From assembly GCA_963737225.1 (NCBI GenBank), contig CAVTSA010000007.1, positions 62,001-126,000 on the forward strand: DNA of 64,000 nucleotides. Direction: 5' to 3'. The notes below the pieces were generated by a model that saw nothing but the letters and a program-made list of their open reading frames with translations, had not been told where the DNA came from and made no database searches. Both the position numbers and the translations under genes were made by a program. Shown piece after piece: positions 1 to 8,260 of the stretch (position 1 is the stretch's first letter; every line of letters begins with the position of its first letter). Origin of the DNA: CAVTSA01 sp963737225. GTDB taxonomy: Bacteria > Chloroflexota > Dormibacteria > Dormibacterales > Dormibacteraceae.

Positions 1-960
1 ATGGCCGAAGGTGAGCCCGTCAGGGGTCCGCTTGACGCGATGGTGGTCCCGCGATTTGCCGGCGCGCCGACCTTCGCCCGTCTCCCCCGTCTCGATGAGG
101 TCGAGCGCTGGGACGTGGCTATCCTCGGCATCCCGTTCGACTCCGGGGTCACGTACCGGCCGGGTGCCCGTTTCGGGCCTCAGGCCGTCCGGCAGGGTTC
201 CCGCCTGCTCCGCCCCTACCACGTCCCGCTCGACGCCGAGCCGCTGACCGCGCAGCAGGTGGTCGATGCGGGCGACCTGCCGGTCAATCCCTTCTCCATC
301 GACACCGCGGTCCGCGAGATCGAGGCGGGCGCGGCGCCCTTCCTGGCCGGCGACGGGCATCTGGTTTCGATCGGCGGAGACCACACGATCGCGCTTCCAC
401 TCCTGCGTGCGGTGAGAGGCCGGCACGGTCCGGTCGCGGTCGTCCACTTCGACGCGCACCTCGACACGTGGGACACCTACTTCGGCGCCGCGGTCACGCA
501 CGGGACCCCGTTCCGGCGAGCTTCGGAGGAGGGGCTGCTGGCGCCTCACCGGTCGGTGCACGTGGGAATCCGCGGACCGCTGTTCACCCCCCAGGACCTG
601 ACTGAGGACCGCAATCTCGGCTTCCACGTGATCCAGACCATGGACGTCGCGGACAGGGGCCCGGCGGCCGTGTCGCGCGAGATCCGGGACCGCGTCGGCG
701 ACACGCCGCTCTACGTGTCGGTCGACATCGACGTCATCGATCCCGGGCTCGCGCCGGGCACGGGGACGCCGGAGGCGGGCGGCCTGCTCAGCCGCGAGCT
801 GCTGGCCGTGCTGCGAGGGCTGGCCGGGCTTCGCATCGTGGCAGCTGACGTGGTCGAGGTGGCCCCGGCATATGACCACGCCGAGGTGACCTCGATCGCC
901 GCCGCCCACGTGGTGTACGAGCTGCTCGCCCTCTTCACGAAGGAGGAGGGGCGACGGTAG
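1..960 (+). CDS. speB: Agmatinase / ureohydrolase family protein
   Basis: Ureohydrolase that in this family hydrolyses agmatine (or a related guanidino compound) to putrescine and urea using two Mn ions. The 319-residue protein shows the family's metal-binding signatures: GGDH at about 125-128, FDAHLDT at 150-156 and DIDVIDP at 242-248, so all expected His/Asp ligands are present. The length is normal for the family. The ATG is the first base of the window, so a longer N-terminus or an upstream operon partner cannot be excluded. The next feature downstream is a tRNA gene on the same strand. Assignment to agmatinase rather than guanidinobutyrase or formiminoglutamase is by overall resemblance and is less certain than the family call. 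Confidence 0.88.
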   Translation: MAEGEPVRGPLDAMVVPRFAGAPTFARLPRLDEVERWDVAILGIPFDSGVTYRPGARFGPQAVRQGSRLLRPYHVPLDAEPLTAQQVVDAGDLPVNPFSIDTAVREIEAGAAPFLAGDGHLVSIGGDHTIALPLLRAVRGRHGPVAVVHFDAHLDTWDTYFGAAVTHGTPFRRASEEGLLAPHRSVHVGIRGPLFTPQDLTEDRNLGFHVIQTMDVADRGPAAVSREIRDRVGDTPLYVSVDIDVIDPGLAPGTGTPEAGGLLSRELLAVLRGLAGLRIVAADVVEVAPAYDHAEVTSIAAAHVVYELLALFTKEEGRR

Positions 961-979
961 GTATTCTCGCCAGGGCCGT

Positions 980-1056
980 GCCGGCGTAGCTCAGTCAGGC
1001 AGAGCAGGGGCCTTTTAAGCCTTTGGTCCAGGGTTCGAATCCCTGCGCCGGCACCA
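980..1056 (+). tRNA. tRNA-Lys (anticodon UUU)
   Basis: A full cloverleaf can be drawn: a 7-bp acceptor stem GCCGGCG/CGCCGGC, a D-arm, an anticodon stem GGGGC/GCCTT (two G-U pairs) enclosing loop CTTTTAA with TTT at positions 34-36, and a T-arm CAGGG-TTCGAAT-CCCTG. A discriminator A at 1053 is followed by an encoded CCA (1054-1056). The anticodon reads lysine AAA/AAG codons. It lies 20 bp after the agmatinase gene, with an integrase relic just downstream, as expected for a tRNA that has served as an integration site. Confidence 0.95.
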
Positions 1057-1135
1057 CACTTTTGACCTCGACACAGGCCCGAACCGTGGCGAAGACGGAA
1101 CGGTCAGATCCCCGACTACAGCAGTAGTACAGCAG

Positions 1136-1493
1136 TCACGACGGCAACTCCTCTCCAGCAAGCAGCGCATCGACGCAGTCAGCTGCGCTGCGTGCGAGCG
1201 TGGGGAGCACGTGCCTGTAGGTGTCGGTGGTCAGCTTGGTCGAGCTGTGTCCTAACAGGTCAACGACCACTCTGGGATGCTCGCCGGCGGCCGGCAGCAG
1301 TGAAGCACAGGCATGGCGAAGGTCGTCGAGCCGCGTCTCCGGAGGCCACCCCGCCCTGGCAGCGGCACCCTTGAAGGCCCTCGTCAGCTTGCCCGGCTCC
1401 ACGAACCCTGATAGCGCCGACCGGGTTGTGCGCGATCACACCGTCCAGCACCGCGAGGTTCAACACACGCCGCTGGATGGAGCGGTGATGGGT
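1136..1493 (-). pseudogene. Tyrosine recombinase (phage-type integrase) remnant
   Basis: Minus-strand remains of an integrase, the enzyme that inserts mobile elements into tRNA genes. About 1403-1493 encodes a piece of the SAM-like core-binding domain (VLNLAVLDGVIAHNPVGAI), while 1136-1402, in another frame, encodes the end of the catalytic domain: DDLRHACASLL carries the H/R box, VVVDLLGHSS the LLGH box, and DTYRH the nucleophile Tyr. The central stretch of roughly 100 residues, with the first catalytic Arg and Lys, is missing and the two parts are out of frame, so the gene is dead. Its position about 80 bp after tRNA-Lys suggests a decayed integrative element. I found no second copy of the tRNA 3' end in the window to mark the other junction. 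Confidence 0.75.
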
Positions 1494-1694
1494 GACCAGC
1501 CACTGAGTGGGCGAACATGCACGGACCGGTGCATCGATCCGCAGTACGCGAACTCTTACAGTCCTCGGTGGACCCCCAGACGCCAAAGTGGAAATGCCGT
1601 GTCCCCGAGCAGAAGTGCTGACGCCGCGTATTCCGACTGGCCGGGCGCAGGCCGGGCATCTCAGGGCCGGTAATCGATTTCTATTCGCGGTCGA

Positions 1695-2624
1695 TTATTC
1701 GGCGGTCCGAAGGACGATCTTTCCTCTGCGGTGGCGGGCGCCCTCCAACATCTCGTGGGCGAGACGAGCCTCAGCCAGGGAGAGCACTTCCCCGACTTCC
1801 ACGGAGAGCCGGCCCGCTTCAATTCGTTCTGTTATTGACGTCAGCCGCTCCCGGGTCACCTCCACGATGAAGAAGGTGGCCGAAACGCCGCGGCGAGCCG
1901 CCTCGTCCTGATCGGGCTGCGAGACTGAAGACACCAGGCGTCCACCCGACCGCAAGACCGAGAAGGAACGGGCCTGCGTCTCGCCACCCACCGTGTCGAC
2001 AACCAGGTCGACGTTAGTGGCGAGATCCTCGAAGCGTTCCGCGCGGTAGTCGAGCACCTCGTCTGCCCCGAGCTCTTTCACTCGGGACACGTCAGCGCCC
2101 GCTGCGGTGCCGATCACGGTGGCACCGGCCCCGTGAGCGAGCTGAACCACGCAACTTCCGACACTTCCAGCGCCGCCTTGGACGAGCACCGTCTCACCGG
2201 CCGTCAGCCTGCCGTACTCGAAAAGCATCTGCAACGCTTCGACCGCGACCACCGGCACGGCGGCTGCGTGGACGAAGTCGAGATTCCGAGGCATCGGCGC
2301 GAGCATCCCGGCGACCGCCACGCAGTACTCGGCGTACCCCCCTGTGAACTGGGGGTTTGTTGACCCGTAGACCCGGTCGCCCTGCCGAAGATCGCTGACA
2401 CCCGAGCCGACTGCCTCGACCACGCCTGCCACATCGGAACCCGGGATCAGAGGTAGTGTCTGCCGAAGGCCGCTCCGCCCCGTCCTGAGCAGGGCGTCCC
2501 ACGGTCCGACGCCAGACGCGAAGACCCGGAGCACGACGTCTACCTCGCCTGGGGTCGGTTTTGGCACCTCCTCCTCCACCAACCCACTGGGTGGGCCGTA
2601 GCGGTGGACTCGTATTGCCTTCAT
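1695..2624 (-). CDS. Zinc-independent quinone oxidoreductase (MDR superfamily)
   Basis: Medium-chain dehydrogenase/reductase of the NADPH:quinone reductase type, a cytosolic enzyme that reduces quinones or enones with NADPH. The 309 residues comprise an N-terminal GroES-like domain (PGSDVAGVVEAVGSG, about residues 61-75) and a Rossmann domain with the nucleotide-binding motif VQGGAGSVGSCVVQLA near 148-163. The zinc-ligand cysteines of true alcohol dehydrogenases are absent, which supports the quinone-reductase branch. ATG start; the protein is full length for the family. It stands alone, with the integrase relic downstream and a gene-free 248-bp gap (2625-2872) upstream in which I see no feature. 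The physiological substrate is unknown. Confidence 0.85.
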   Translation of the reverse strand: MKAIRVHRYGPPSGLVEEEVPKPTPGEVDVVLRVFASGVGPWDALLRTGRSGLRQTLPLIPGSDVAGVVEAVGSGVSDLRQGDRVYGSTNPQFTGGYAEYCVAVAGMLAPMPRNLDFVHAAAVPVVAVEALQMLFEYGRLTAGETVLVQGGAGSVGSCVVQLAHGAGATVIGTAAGADVSRVKELGADEVLDYRAERFEDLATNVDLVVDTVGGETQARSFSVLRSGGRLVSSVSQPDQDEAARRGVSATFFIVEVTRERLTSITERIEAGRLSVEVGEVLSLAEARLAHEMLEGARHRRGKIVLRTAE

Positions 2625-2872
2625 CCCGCCCGCGCCAGTCTCGCATAGCCAGGTGGGCCGCTGCCCGCGCTCCGGCCAGCATGGCGCCGCCGCAAAGCAG
2701 GTGGCCGTGTCTCGCGCCTACTGCGCCATAAAGGCGGTGCCTGACTCCCTCGTGGCAGCAACGCGGCCGCTCACTGCGCTGATCGCTTCACCAGCGGCGG
2801 CCCCGTGTCCTGGAGCGGCATCCCCACACGGTCTGCATCTCAGCCTCACTCCAACTTAGGTCATTTCTGGGC

Positions 2873-3322
2873 GTGGCAGTACACACCGAACAGATCGATT
2901 ACGAGGAGATAAGGAAGACGTTCAGCACACCGGAAGCTGCAAAAGCCTTTGTCGACGCTACCGGTATCGATACCTTTGCGGCTGCGGTCGGTAACCTGCA
3001 CGGTAGGTACCCGGTACCTAAAGTGCTTGACCTGGACCTGTTACGGCAGACCCGCAGGGCGATTAATTGCAACATCTCGCTTCATGGAGGCAGCGACATT
3101 CCTGGGCACTACTTTGTCAGCGCGGTCGAAATCGGAGTAACGAAGATCAATATTAACTCTGATATGCGATACGCCTATCGAACCACTCTCGAGAAGGTGC
3201 TCAGAGAAAACCCAAATGAGTACTCAGTCGCTAAGCTAATTCCGGGAGAGGTAGTCGATGCGGTGCAGGCGGTCGTGGAGAGTAAACTCGGAAGGCTTAA
3301 CTCAAGCGGTAACGCCGTATAA
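2873..3322 (+). pseudogene. Class II fructose-bisphosphate aldolase, C-terminal fragment
   Basis: Encodes only the last ~150 residues of a class II (zinc) fructose/tagatose-bisphosphate aldolase. GNLHGRYP and SLHGGSDI carry the two C-terminal zinc histidines, and the phosphate-binding stretch VTKININSDMRYAY is intact. The N-terminal half with the catalytic Asp-His pair, normally about 150-180 residues more, is absent from the preceding 250 bp in any frame. The first codon is a GTG at 2873, without a good ribosome-binding site. Base composition is visibly more AT-rich (for example aagatcaatattaactctg) than the surrounding genes, suggesting separate ancestry. Most likely a non-functional transferred fragment; catalysis is not expected without the N-terminal residues. 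Confidence 0.75.
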
Positions 3323-3365
3323 GATAGGTGTAACGCTCACGACCACCGTCCGCAATCCCACGCCA

Positions 3366-6191
3366 TCACTTGCGTAGCGCGAGCGCGGTGCTGAGTTGAT
3401 GGCGCGAAGTGATCTCGAGCTTGCCGTAGGTGCTGTTGAGATGATCTGCCACCGTCTTCGCAGTGATGAACAGGTTTTGCGCGATCTCCCGGTTCGATTG
3501 CCCTTCAGCAGCAAGCCGGGCGACGCGAAGCTCGCTGGGAGTGAGCGCGTCTACGCCCTGAAGACGGGGGCGACGAGGACGGGCGCCCGCCGCTACGGCT
3601 TCAGCCTGCACCCGTTCTACCAGGGGAACGGCGCCACAGCGAGCTGCGATATCGAGCGCTTCCCTGAGCGGCTGCCGCGCCTCCACTCGGTGACCCTGGC
3701 GCCTAAGCTCACTACCGAGGTCTGTCAGGGCGCGTGCCCGATCGAGCTGCGCCGGAGATTCCTCCAGCACCTTGATTGCCGCACGGAGCAAGTCGATCCG
3801 ATTGGACTGATCGAGTCCGGCCAGGGTGCAGAGGGCAACGCCGATCGCTCTCGGGATGCCCGAACGGTGGGCATTGGCGAGGTTATCCTGCGCGAGCTGA
3901 CGGGCTTCGTCCGGGCATTCCCGGGTCAGCACTGCGGCGAGCGATGACCGCCAGGGCGGATTGATGGGGTTCCGCGCCAGCAGGAGTTCACACAGGCGGC
4001 CCGATTCTCGGAGGTCGTCTACGGCGCGTTGTCGCCAACCTCTTGCCCAGCGGAGGCGGCCGCGGATCTCTCGGAGCATGGCCTCCCCCGAATAGGTGAC
4101 TCCAGGAGTTTGGAGGTCGATGCCCTCGATCGCCTCGTACGCCATGCCCTGCCGACCACGCTCGAAATGTATTTGCGCGAGTAGAGCGGTGGTTGTTGGA
4201 ACGTAATAAGAAAAGTTCTGTTGACTCATCTCAAACGCTGCGGTGGCATCCGCCTCGGCGTCCGCCAGCAGGCCCATCTGGAATTCGGCCCACGCCTTGT
4301 TATTCATCAAGGTCGCCACGGCGAGCGGATAGCCCTCAGCCGCAGCGACACGGATAGCCGTGTCGCAGAAGCGGATGGCGTGGTCGAGCTCATCGATCGC
4401 TCCCAACGCCAACACCACCCAGTGGAGGCCGAAGCCGTGTATGGGTCGGCCGTCGTAAAGCACCTTCCAGTCGAAGCCTTTCCCGATCAAACTCAGGGCC
4501 TCGTCTCGATTCCCATCGCGCTCCGACAGAAGCGCCGCGAGCGACACTCGGGCGAGCTCCGCGTTGGGCCCACCACTCCGTGCCAAGTCCCGCAGTCTTG
4601 GGTAGTAGCCTTCGACAGACGACGCAAGCCGTGGATCCTCACAGCTCAGGACCGCCACGAAGCATTCGAGCCTTTCTGCCGCATCCCGATCGCAGCTCTG
4701 AAACTCCCGGATGGCCTCGTTCAGGAGGTCGATGGCGACAGTCCGATCGAGGACTGCCAAGCACAGCTCAGCCAGGATCCCGCCCCGAGCGCGCTTGTCC
4801 TGCGTATCGGCGAGCGCCTCCCGCAGGTGACCGGCGGCGGCCAGGTCCCCAGCCGCTAACTCGGTCCAGCCGAGTTGTGCCAGCGCAACCGCCCGCGGCG
4901 CCCGGTCGGTCTCCTCAGTGATGGCCCTCCGGAGGTAGGAGATCGCAGTTTCAGGGTCTCCCCGACGGAGGGCCACAGGCGCGGCCGCCGTCAGCCAGTG
5001 GACCATCTCGGTGCTCTGGCCCGGCTCGCAGCGCATCAGATGGGCGGCCACAGCCTCGGCCTCGCCCGCCTCTGACGCCAGGATCTCGGCGGACCGCCGA
5101 TGCAGTCTTTGTCGCGTCCCCGCAGCGAGACGGTCGAACACGGCCGCGCGCAGCAGCGGGTGCGTGAATCGGGGCGGGCTTTCGGGGCCGACCAAGTCCG
5201 CCCCGCGCAGATCATCGGCGGCTTCGGCCGCCCGATCAACGTCCAGAGCCGCCAGCCTGGCGACCTGGCGCAACTCTGTCCCGTCTCCAATCACCGCAAG
5301 CGCGTTTGCCAAACTCTCAGCCTGGTCTCCCAGCAAGCCGAGATCTCTGACAACTCGTCGAGCGATGGCATCAGGCGCCCTGTGGTCGAGGCTGGCAGCC
5401 GCTGCACTGGTCGGTGCGACCCCACGCGCGCGCAGATCGCGGAGCAACTCGTTCAGCCCGAAAGGGTTGCCTGCGGTCGCTTGGAGGCAGGCCGCCGTGA
5501 ACGTGGGATCCGGGTCAGCGCCGAGCGCGGAGCGGACAAGCGCAGCGACCGAATCTCCTCCGAGCGGCCCAATCTGGACGATCCGGGCTCGAGGGTGCGC
5601 AAGGACGGTCGCCAGCACTTCGCCCTGAGGACCGAATTGCGCGGATCTGGTCCCGATCGCGACGAGCATCGGGAGACCCTCGAGGCGATTCAGGACGTAG
5701 GCAAGCCACCGGAGCGAAGCCGTGTCGGCCCAATGAGCGTCGTCAACCGCGAGCAGCAGCGGATTATCCCCAGACAGGTTGCCGGCGAGCCAGTAGAGGC
5801 CGTGCAGGGCCGCGAACTGACCTCTGGCCGCCGGCTCACCACCGACCCCAAGAACCGGCTCCGCTAGCGCGCCCGCACCTTCGAAGGCATGAGCCCGTTC
5901 CTGTTCGCTGAGAGTACTGATGACCGGCTCGAAGAGCTGACGCACGACACCGAAGGCGAATTCGTCTTCGAGCTCGCTCCCCAGCGCCCAACAGGTCGTC
6001 AACCCGACCTCGGCTGCCCGCCTGCGGGTTTCGGCGAGGAGGGCGCTCTTGCCCATCCCGGCGCGGCCCTCCAGGACCAGAAAGGAGCCCTCTCCGGCCG
6101 CCGCGCCAGCGATGCATTCGTCAATCTCCGCCAGCTCGCGGTCTCGCTCCAAAAGGTGGTGGAGCCTGGTCGGCGCCCGATCTCTGGTCAT
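3366..6191 (-). CDS. LuxR-family STAND regulator with AAA ATPase domain (copy 1)
   Basis: Large ATP-dependent transcriptional regulator of the MalT/LAL type, 941 residues. The N-terminal AAA/NACHT-like domain has Walker A GRAGMGKSA at 42-50 and Walker B LLLAVDDAHWAD near 145-156. The middle about 600 residues are helical and TPR-like, typical of ligand-sensing regions. The C-terminus (about 878-938) is a LuxR helix-turn-helix beginning LTPSELRVARLAAEG and containing ITAKTVADHLN. The ATG start is supported by conservation of the same MTRDR start and of an upstream TACGCT -10 element in the paralogue at 8261-11095. It faces the aldolase fragment downstream and lies below an LLM oxidoreductase gene on the same strand. 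Ligand and targets are unknown. Confidence 0.88.
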   Translation of the reverse strand: MTRDRAPTRLHHLLERDRELAEIDECIAGAAAGEGSFLVLEGRAGMGKSALLAETRRRAAEVGLTTCWALGSELEDEFAFGVVRQLFEPVISTLSEQERAHAFEGAGALAEPVLGVGGEPAARGQFAALHGLYWLAGNLSGDNPLLLAVDDAHWADTASLRWLAYVLNRLEGLPMLVAIGTRSAQFGPQGEVLATVLAHPRARIVQIGPLGGDSVAALVRSALGADPDPTFTAACLQATAGNPFGLNELLRDLRARGVAPTSAAAASLDHRAPDAIARRVVRDLGLLGDQAESLANALAVIGDGTELRQVARLAALDVDRAAEAADDLRGADLVGPESPPRFTHPLLRAAVFDRLAAGTRQRLHRRSAEILASEAGEAEAVAAHLMRCEPGQSTEMVHWLTAAAPVALRRGDPETAISYLRRAITEETDRAPRAVALAQLGWTELAAGDLAAAGHLREALADTQDKRARGGILAELCLAVLDRTVAIDLLNEAIREFQSCDRDAAERLECFVAVLSCEDPRLASSVEGYYPRLRDLARSGGPNAELARVSLAALLSERDGNRDEALSLIGKGFDWKVLYDGRPIHGFGLHWVVLALGAIDELDHAIRFCDTAIRVAAAEGYPLAVATLMNNKAWAEFQMGLLADAEADATAAFEMSQQNFSYYVPTTTALLAQIHFERGRQGMAYEAIEGIDLQTPGVTYSGEAMLREIRGRLRWARGWRQRAVDDLRESGRLCELLLARNPINPPWRSSLAAVLTRECPDEARQLAQDNLANAHRSGIPRAIGVALCTLAGLDQSNRIDLLRAAIKVLEESPAQLDRARALTDLGSELRRQGHRVEARQPLREALDIAARCGAVPLVERVQAEAVAAGARPRRPRLQGVDALTPSELRVARLAAEGQSNREIAQNLFITAKTVADHLNSTYGKLEITSRHQLSTALALRK

Positions 6192-6435
6192 GCCGCGATG
6201 GGCGGAGCGTACCTCCCCGGAGTCCCCAAGACAACGCGCGCACGTGGCTTGACCGAAGTCCCGTGTGCCATCCGTGTGCCAAACGCGTCGTCATCGCCCG
6301 AACAAAACGCCGTGCCATCTGACCGGAAGCCCCGATCCTCTGAACATGGACGGCACACGACTCACATCCCGGATGAACTCGAAACTGTCGAAAGTCACGA
6401 CCAGCCCCGCACTGGAAGCATCACGGGAGGGACGT

Positions 6436-7371
6436 TCACGCGAGCTTCGGCATCACCTCCGTCGCCAGGAGCTCCAACCCCACGCTGTCGAGCTGTAGGA
6501 AATGTTCGAACAGGAAGAGCTCCACCCCTGCGTCGATAAGCGGACGAAGGCGCTCGACAGCCTCGTCGGCGGTGCCGACCGCAGGCCAGTGCCGCTTCGC
6601 CACGTCGATGAACTCGTCCGGGTCGCGCTGCGCGGTCTCCCAGCCGAGCCGGGCGAGGAGTGGTGCGCCCTCCATCAGGTTCATCAGTTGCATCGCCCGC
6701 TCGCGGAGTTCCCGCCGGCTTCGCCCGAGCAGGAACACTGTCGACAGCGAATGGCGGATCGAGCCTGCGTCCCGTCCGATCGCAGCAGATGCCGAGTCGA
6801 TGGCGGCGACCGCGTCGCCGTAGGCCGCCGGATCCAGCATGAAGCCGTTCCACTCTTGGGCGTAGCGCGCGATCAGTGGGAGAGCCCGGCGTGGCGCGCC
6901 GGTTCCGCCTATCAGCAGAGGCAGCGGCCTCGCGCCGGGGATCTCAGCCCAAAGCCGCTGCATCAGTAGGATCGTGTGCTCCAGACGGTCGAACCGGTAG
7001 GTCCAGTTCCCATATGGGATCTCGAAGCGGTCATGTTCGGCGGCGATGCGGCCTGCCCCCAGTCCGAGCAGAAGGCGTCCGCCCGAGAGCTGATCTACCG
7101 CCTCCGCCGCCCGGAGCAGTACCCCCGGCTCGTAGAAGGTCACCGGGCTCACTATCGTGGCCAGCTCGATGCGCTCGGTCCACTCCGCCGCCAGGTGAAG
7201 CGCCGACCAGGCGGGAAGCCCCGGGCGTGAGCGCGACGGTGTGACAGACTGCAGATGGTCGGAGATGCGGAGCGAGGCGAACCCGAGCCGTTCGCAATCG
7301 GCCACCACGTGCCGCCACCGCTCCCACGTCAGTCCTTCCTGCCCTTCGACGACGATTCCGACTTGGGCCAT
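6436..7371 (-). CDS. LLM-class (luciferase-like) F420/flavin-dependent oxidoreductase
   Basis: A 311-residue member of the bacterial luciferase-like monooxygenase superfamily, TIM-barrel enzymes using F420 or FMN for hydride transfer or oxygenation. Visible family features are the N-terminal GFASLRISDHLQ strand-helix, the segment IELATIVSPVTFYEPGVLL, and LSGGRLLLGLGAG in the middle of the barrel, which contacts the cofactor phosphate. Length is normal and the start is ATG. It lies between the two STAND-LuxR paralogues and next to a lumazine-binding-like gene on the same strand, which suggests a flavin or deazaflavin-linked pair under local control. Substrate cannot be inferred. Confidence 0.85.
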   Translation of the reverse strand: MAQVGIVVEGQEGLTWERWRHVVADCERLGFASLRISDHLQSVTPSRSRPGLPAWSALHLAAEWTERIELATIVSPVTFYEPGVLLRAAEAVDQLSGGRLLLGLGAGRIAAEHDRFEIPYGNWTYRFDRLEHTILLMQRLWAEIPGARPLPLLIGGTGAPRRALPLIARYAQEWNGFMLDPAAYGDAVAAIDSASAAIGRDAGSIRHSLSTVFLLGRSRRELRERAMQLMNLMEGAPLLARLGWETAQRDPDEFIDVAKRHWPAVGTADEAVERLRPLIDAGVELFLFEHFLQLDSVGLELLATEVMPKLA

Positions 7372-7512
7372 CTTGATTCCTTAGACCAGGTTGCGCATGT
7401 CCCATGCGACATACGTCGTCCTACACCGCGGTGGGGGCTCACGGATCCCCGGAAGAGCCCGCGATCTGGCCGGCACCACTGGTCACCCAGGGCGGCGACC
7501 ACCACCCCGCCG

Positions 7513-7914
7513 TCAGATAGTGTCGATGTGCTCCTGGCCGGTCGCGCCGTCCCAAAGCACATTCACGACCTTCCAGTCGCCATCGAGTTTCGCCAGGTGG
7601 ATGTAGTCGACTCCCCAATCGGCGTCTGTTCGCACGCTCGCCATCCTCGGCGTCACGTCGAGGACCTCCACGGAGTACGGAATTGGACGATCCTCGTGGA
7701 CACTGCGTTCGGCGATCCGCCCCATCTCGCTGTAGGAAATGTTCAACATCAGACTCGACCGCATGTAGGCGGGAGCCCGCTTGACCAAATCCGGGTAGAG
7801 CACCTTGTGGATGCGTGCCCTGCGCTCCTCGGCGGTCCCGGAATAGAAGGACGTCAGGTAGTCGGTCGCGGCGGCAACGACCTGGTCGACGTCGGTTTCT
7901 TTCGCCGTCTGCAC
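7513..7914 (-). CDS. Putative lumazine-binding / NTF2-like protein
   Basis: A 133-residue protein of the putative lumazine-binding family (SnoaL/NTF2-like fold). The core runs from a helix with AAATDYLTSFYSG, through YSVEVLDVTPRMASVR, to the typical ending DYIHLAKLDGDWKVVNVLW. I chose the GTG at 7914 because a strong GGGAGGG ribosome-binding site lies 5 nt before it; an upstream ATG at 8049 would add 45 poorly family-like residues. The gene precedes the LLM oxidoreductase gene by 141 bp on the same strand. In this family the cone-shaped pocket usually binds a small molecule; flavin or lumazine binding here is only suggested by the name and neighbour. Confidence 0.7.
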   Translation of the reverse strand: MQTAKETDVDQVVAAATDYLTSFYSGTAEERRARIHKVLYPDLVKRAPAYMRSSLMLNISYSEMGRIAERSVHEDRPIPYSVEVLDVTPRMASVRTDADWGVDYIHLAKLDGDWKVVNVLWDGATGQEHIDTI

Positions 7915-8260
7915 GGTGGCCCTCCCAGGACGAATGGTCTCGAGACGCGCGCCACAGTACGCGGCCCGCCCCGTCATGGCATCCGGGAAATCCCTGGGAC
8001 TCTGCCTCGAGTTCGGATTAGTCACCGCCACATCGGCGTCGGAGCTCATCTCTGATGCATCTTTCCGGTCACGATCCTCGGTGTGAGCTCAGGCCGGCAG
8101 GTTGGTTGCGCGGCTTTCCCGGCATTTCTTTGGTAAGAAAGAAACCCGACCCCTGCCCCAATTGGTCGCATCAGGCTCGACGCGGCCACCGCCGGGGGAG
8201 AACTGTGACGGCGAGGCTATGGCACGCCAACCACGACAGACCGTCCGCGACGACGCGGCA

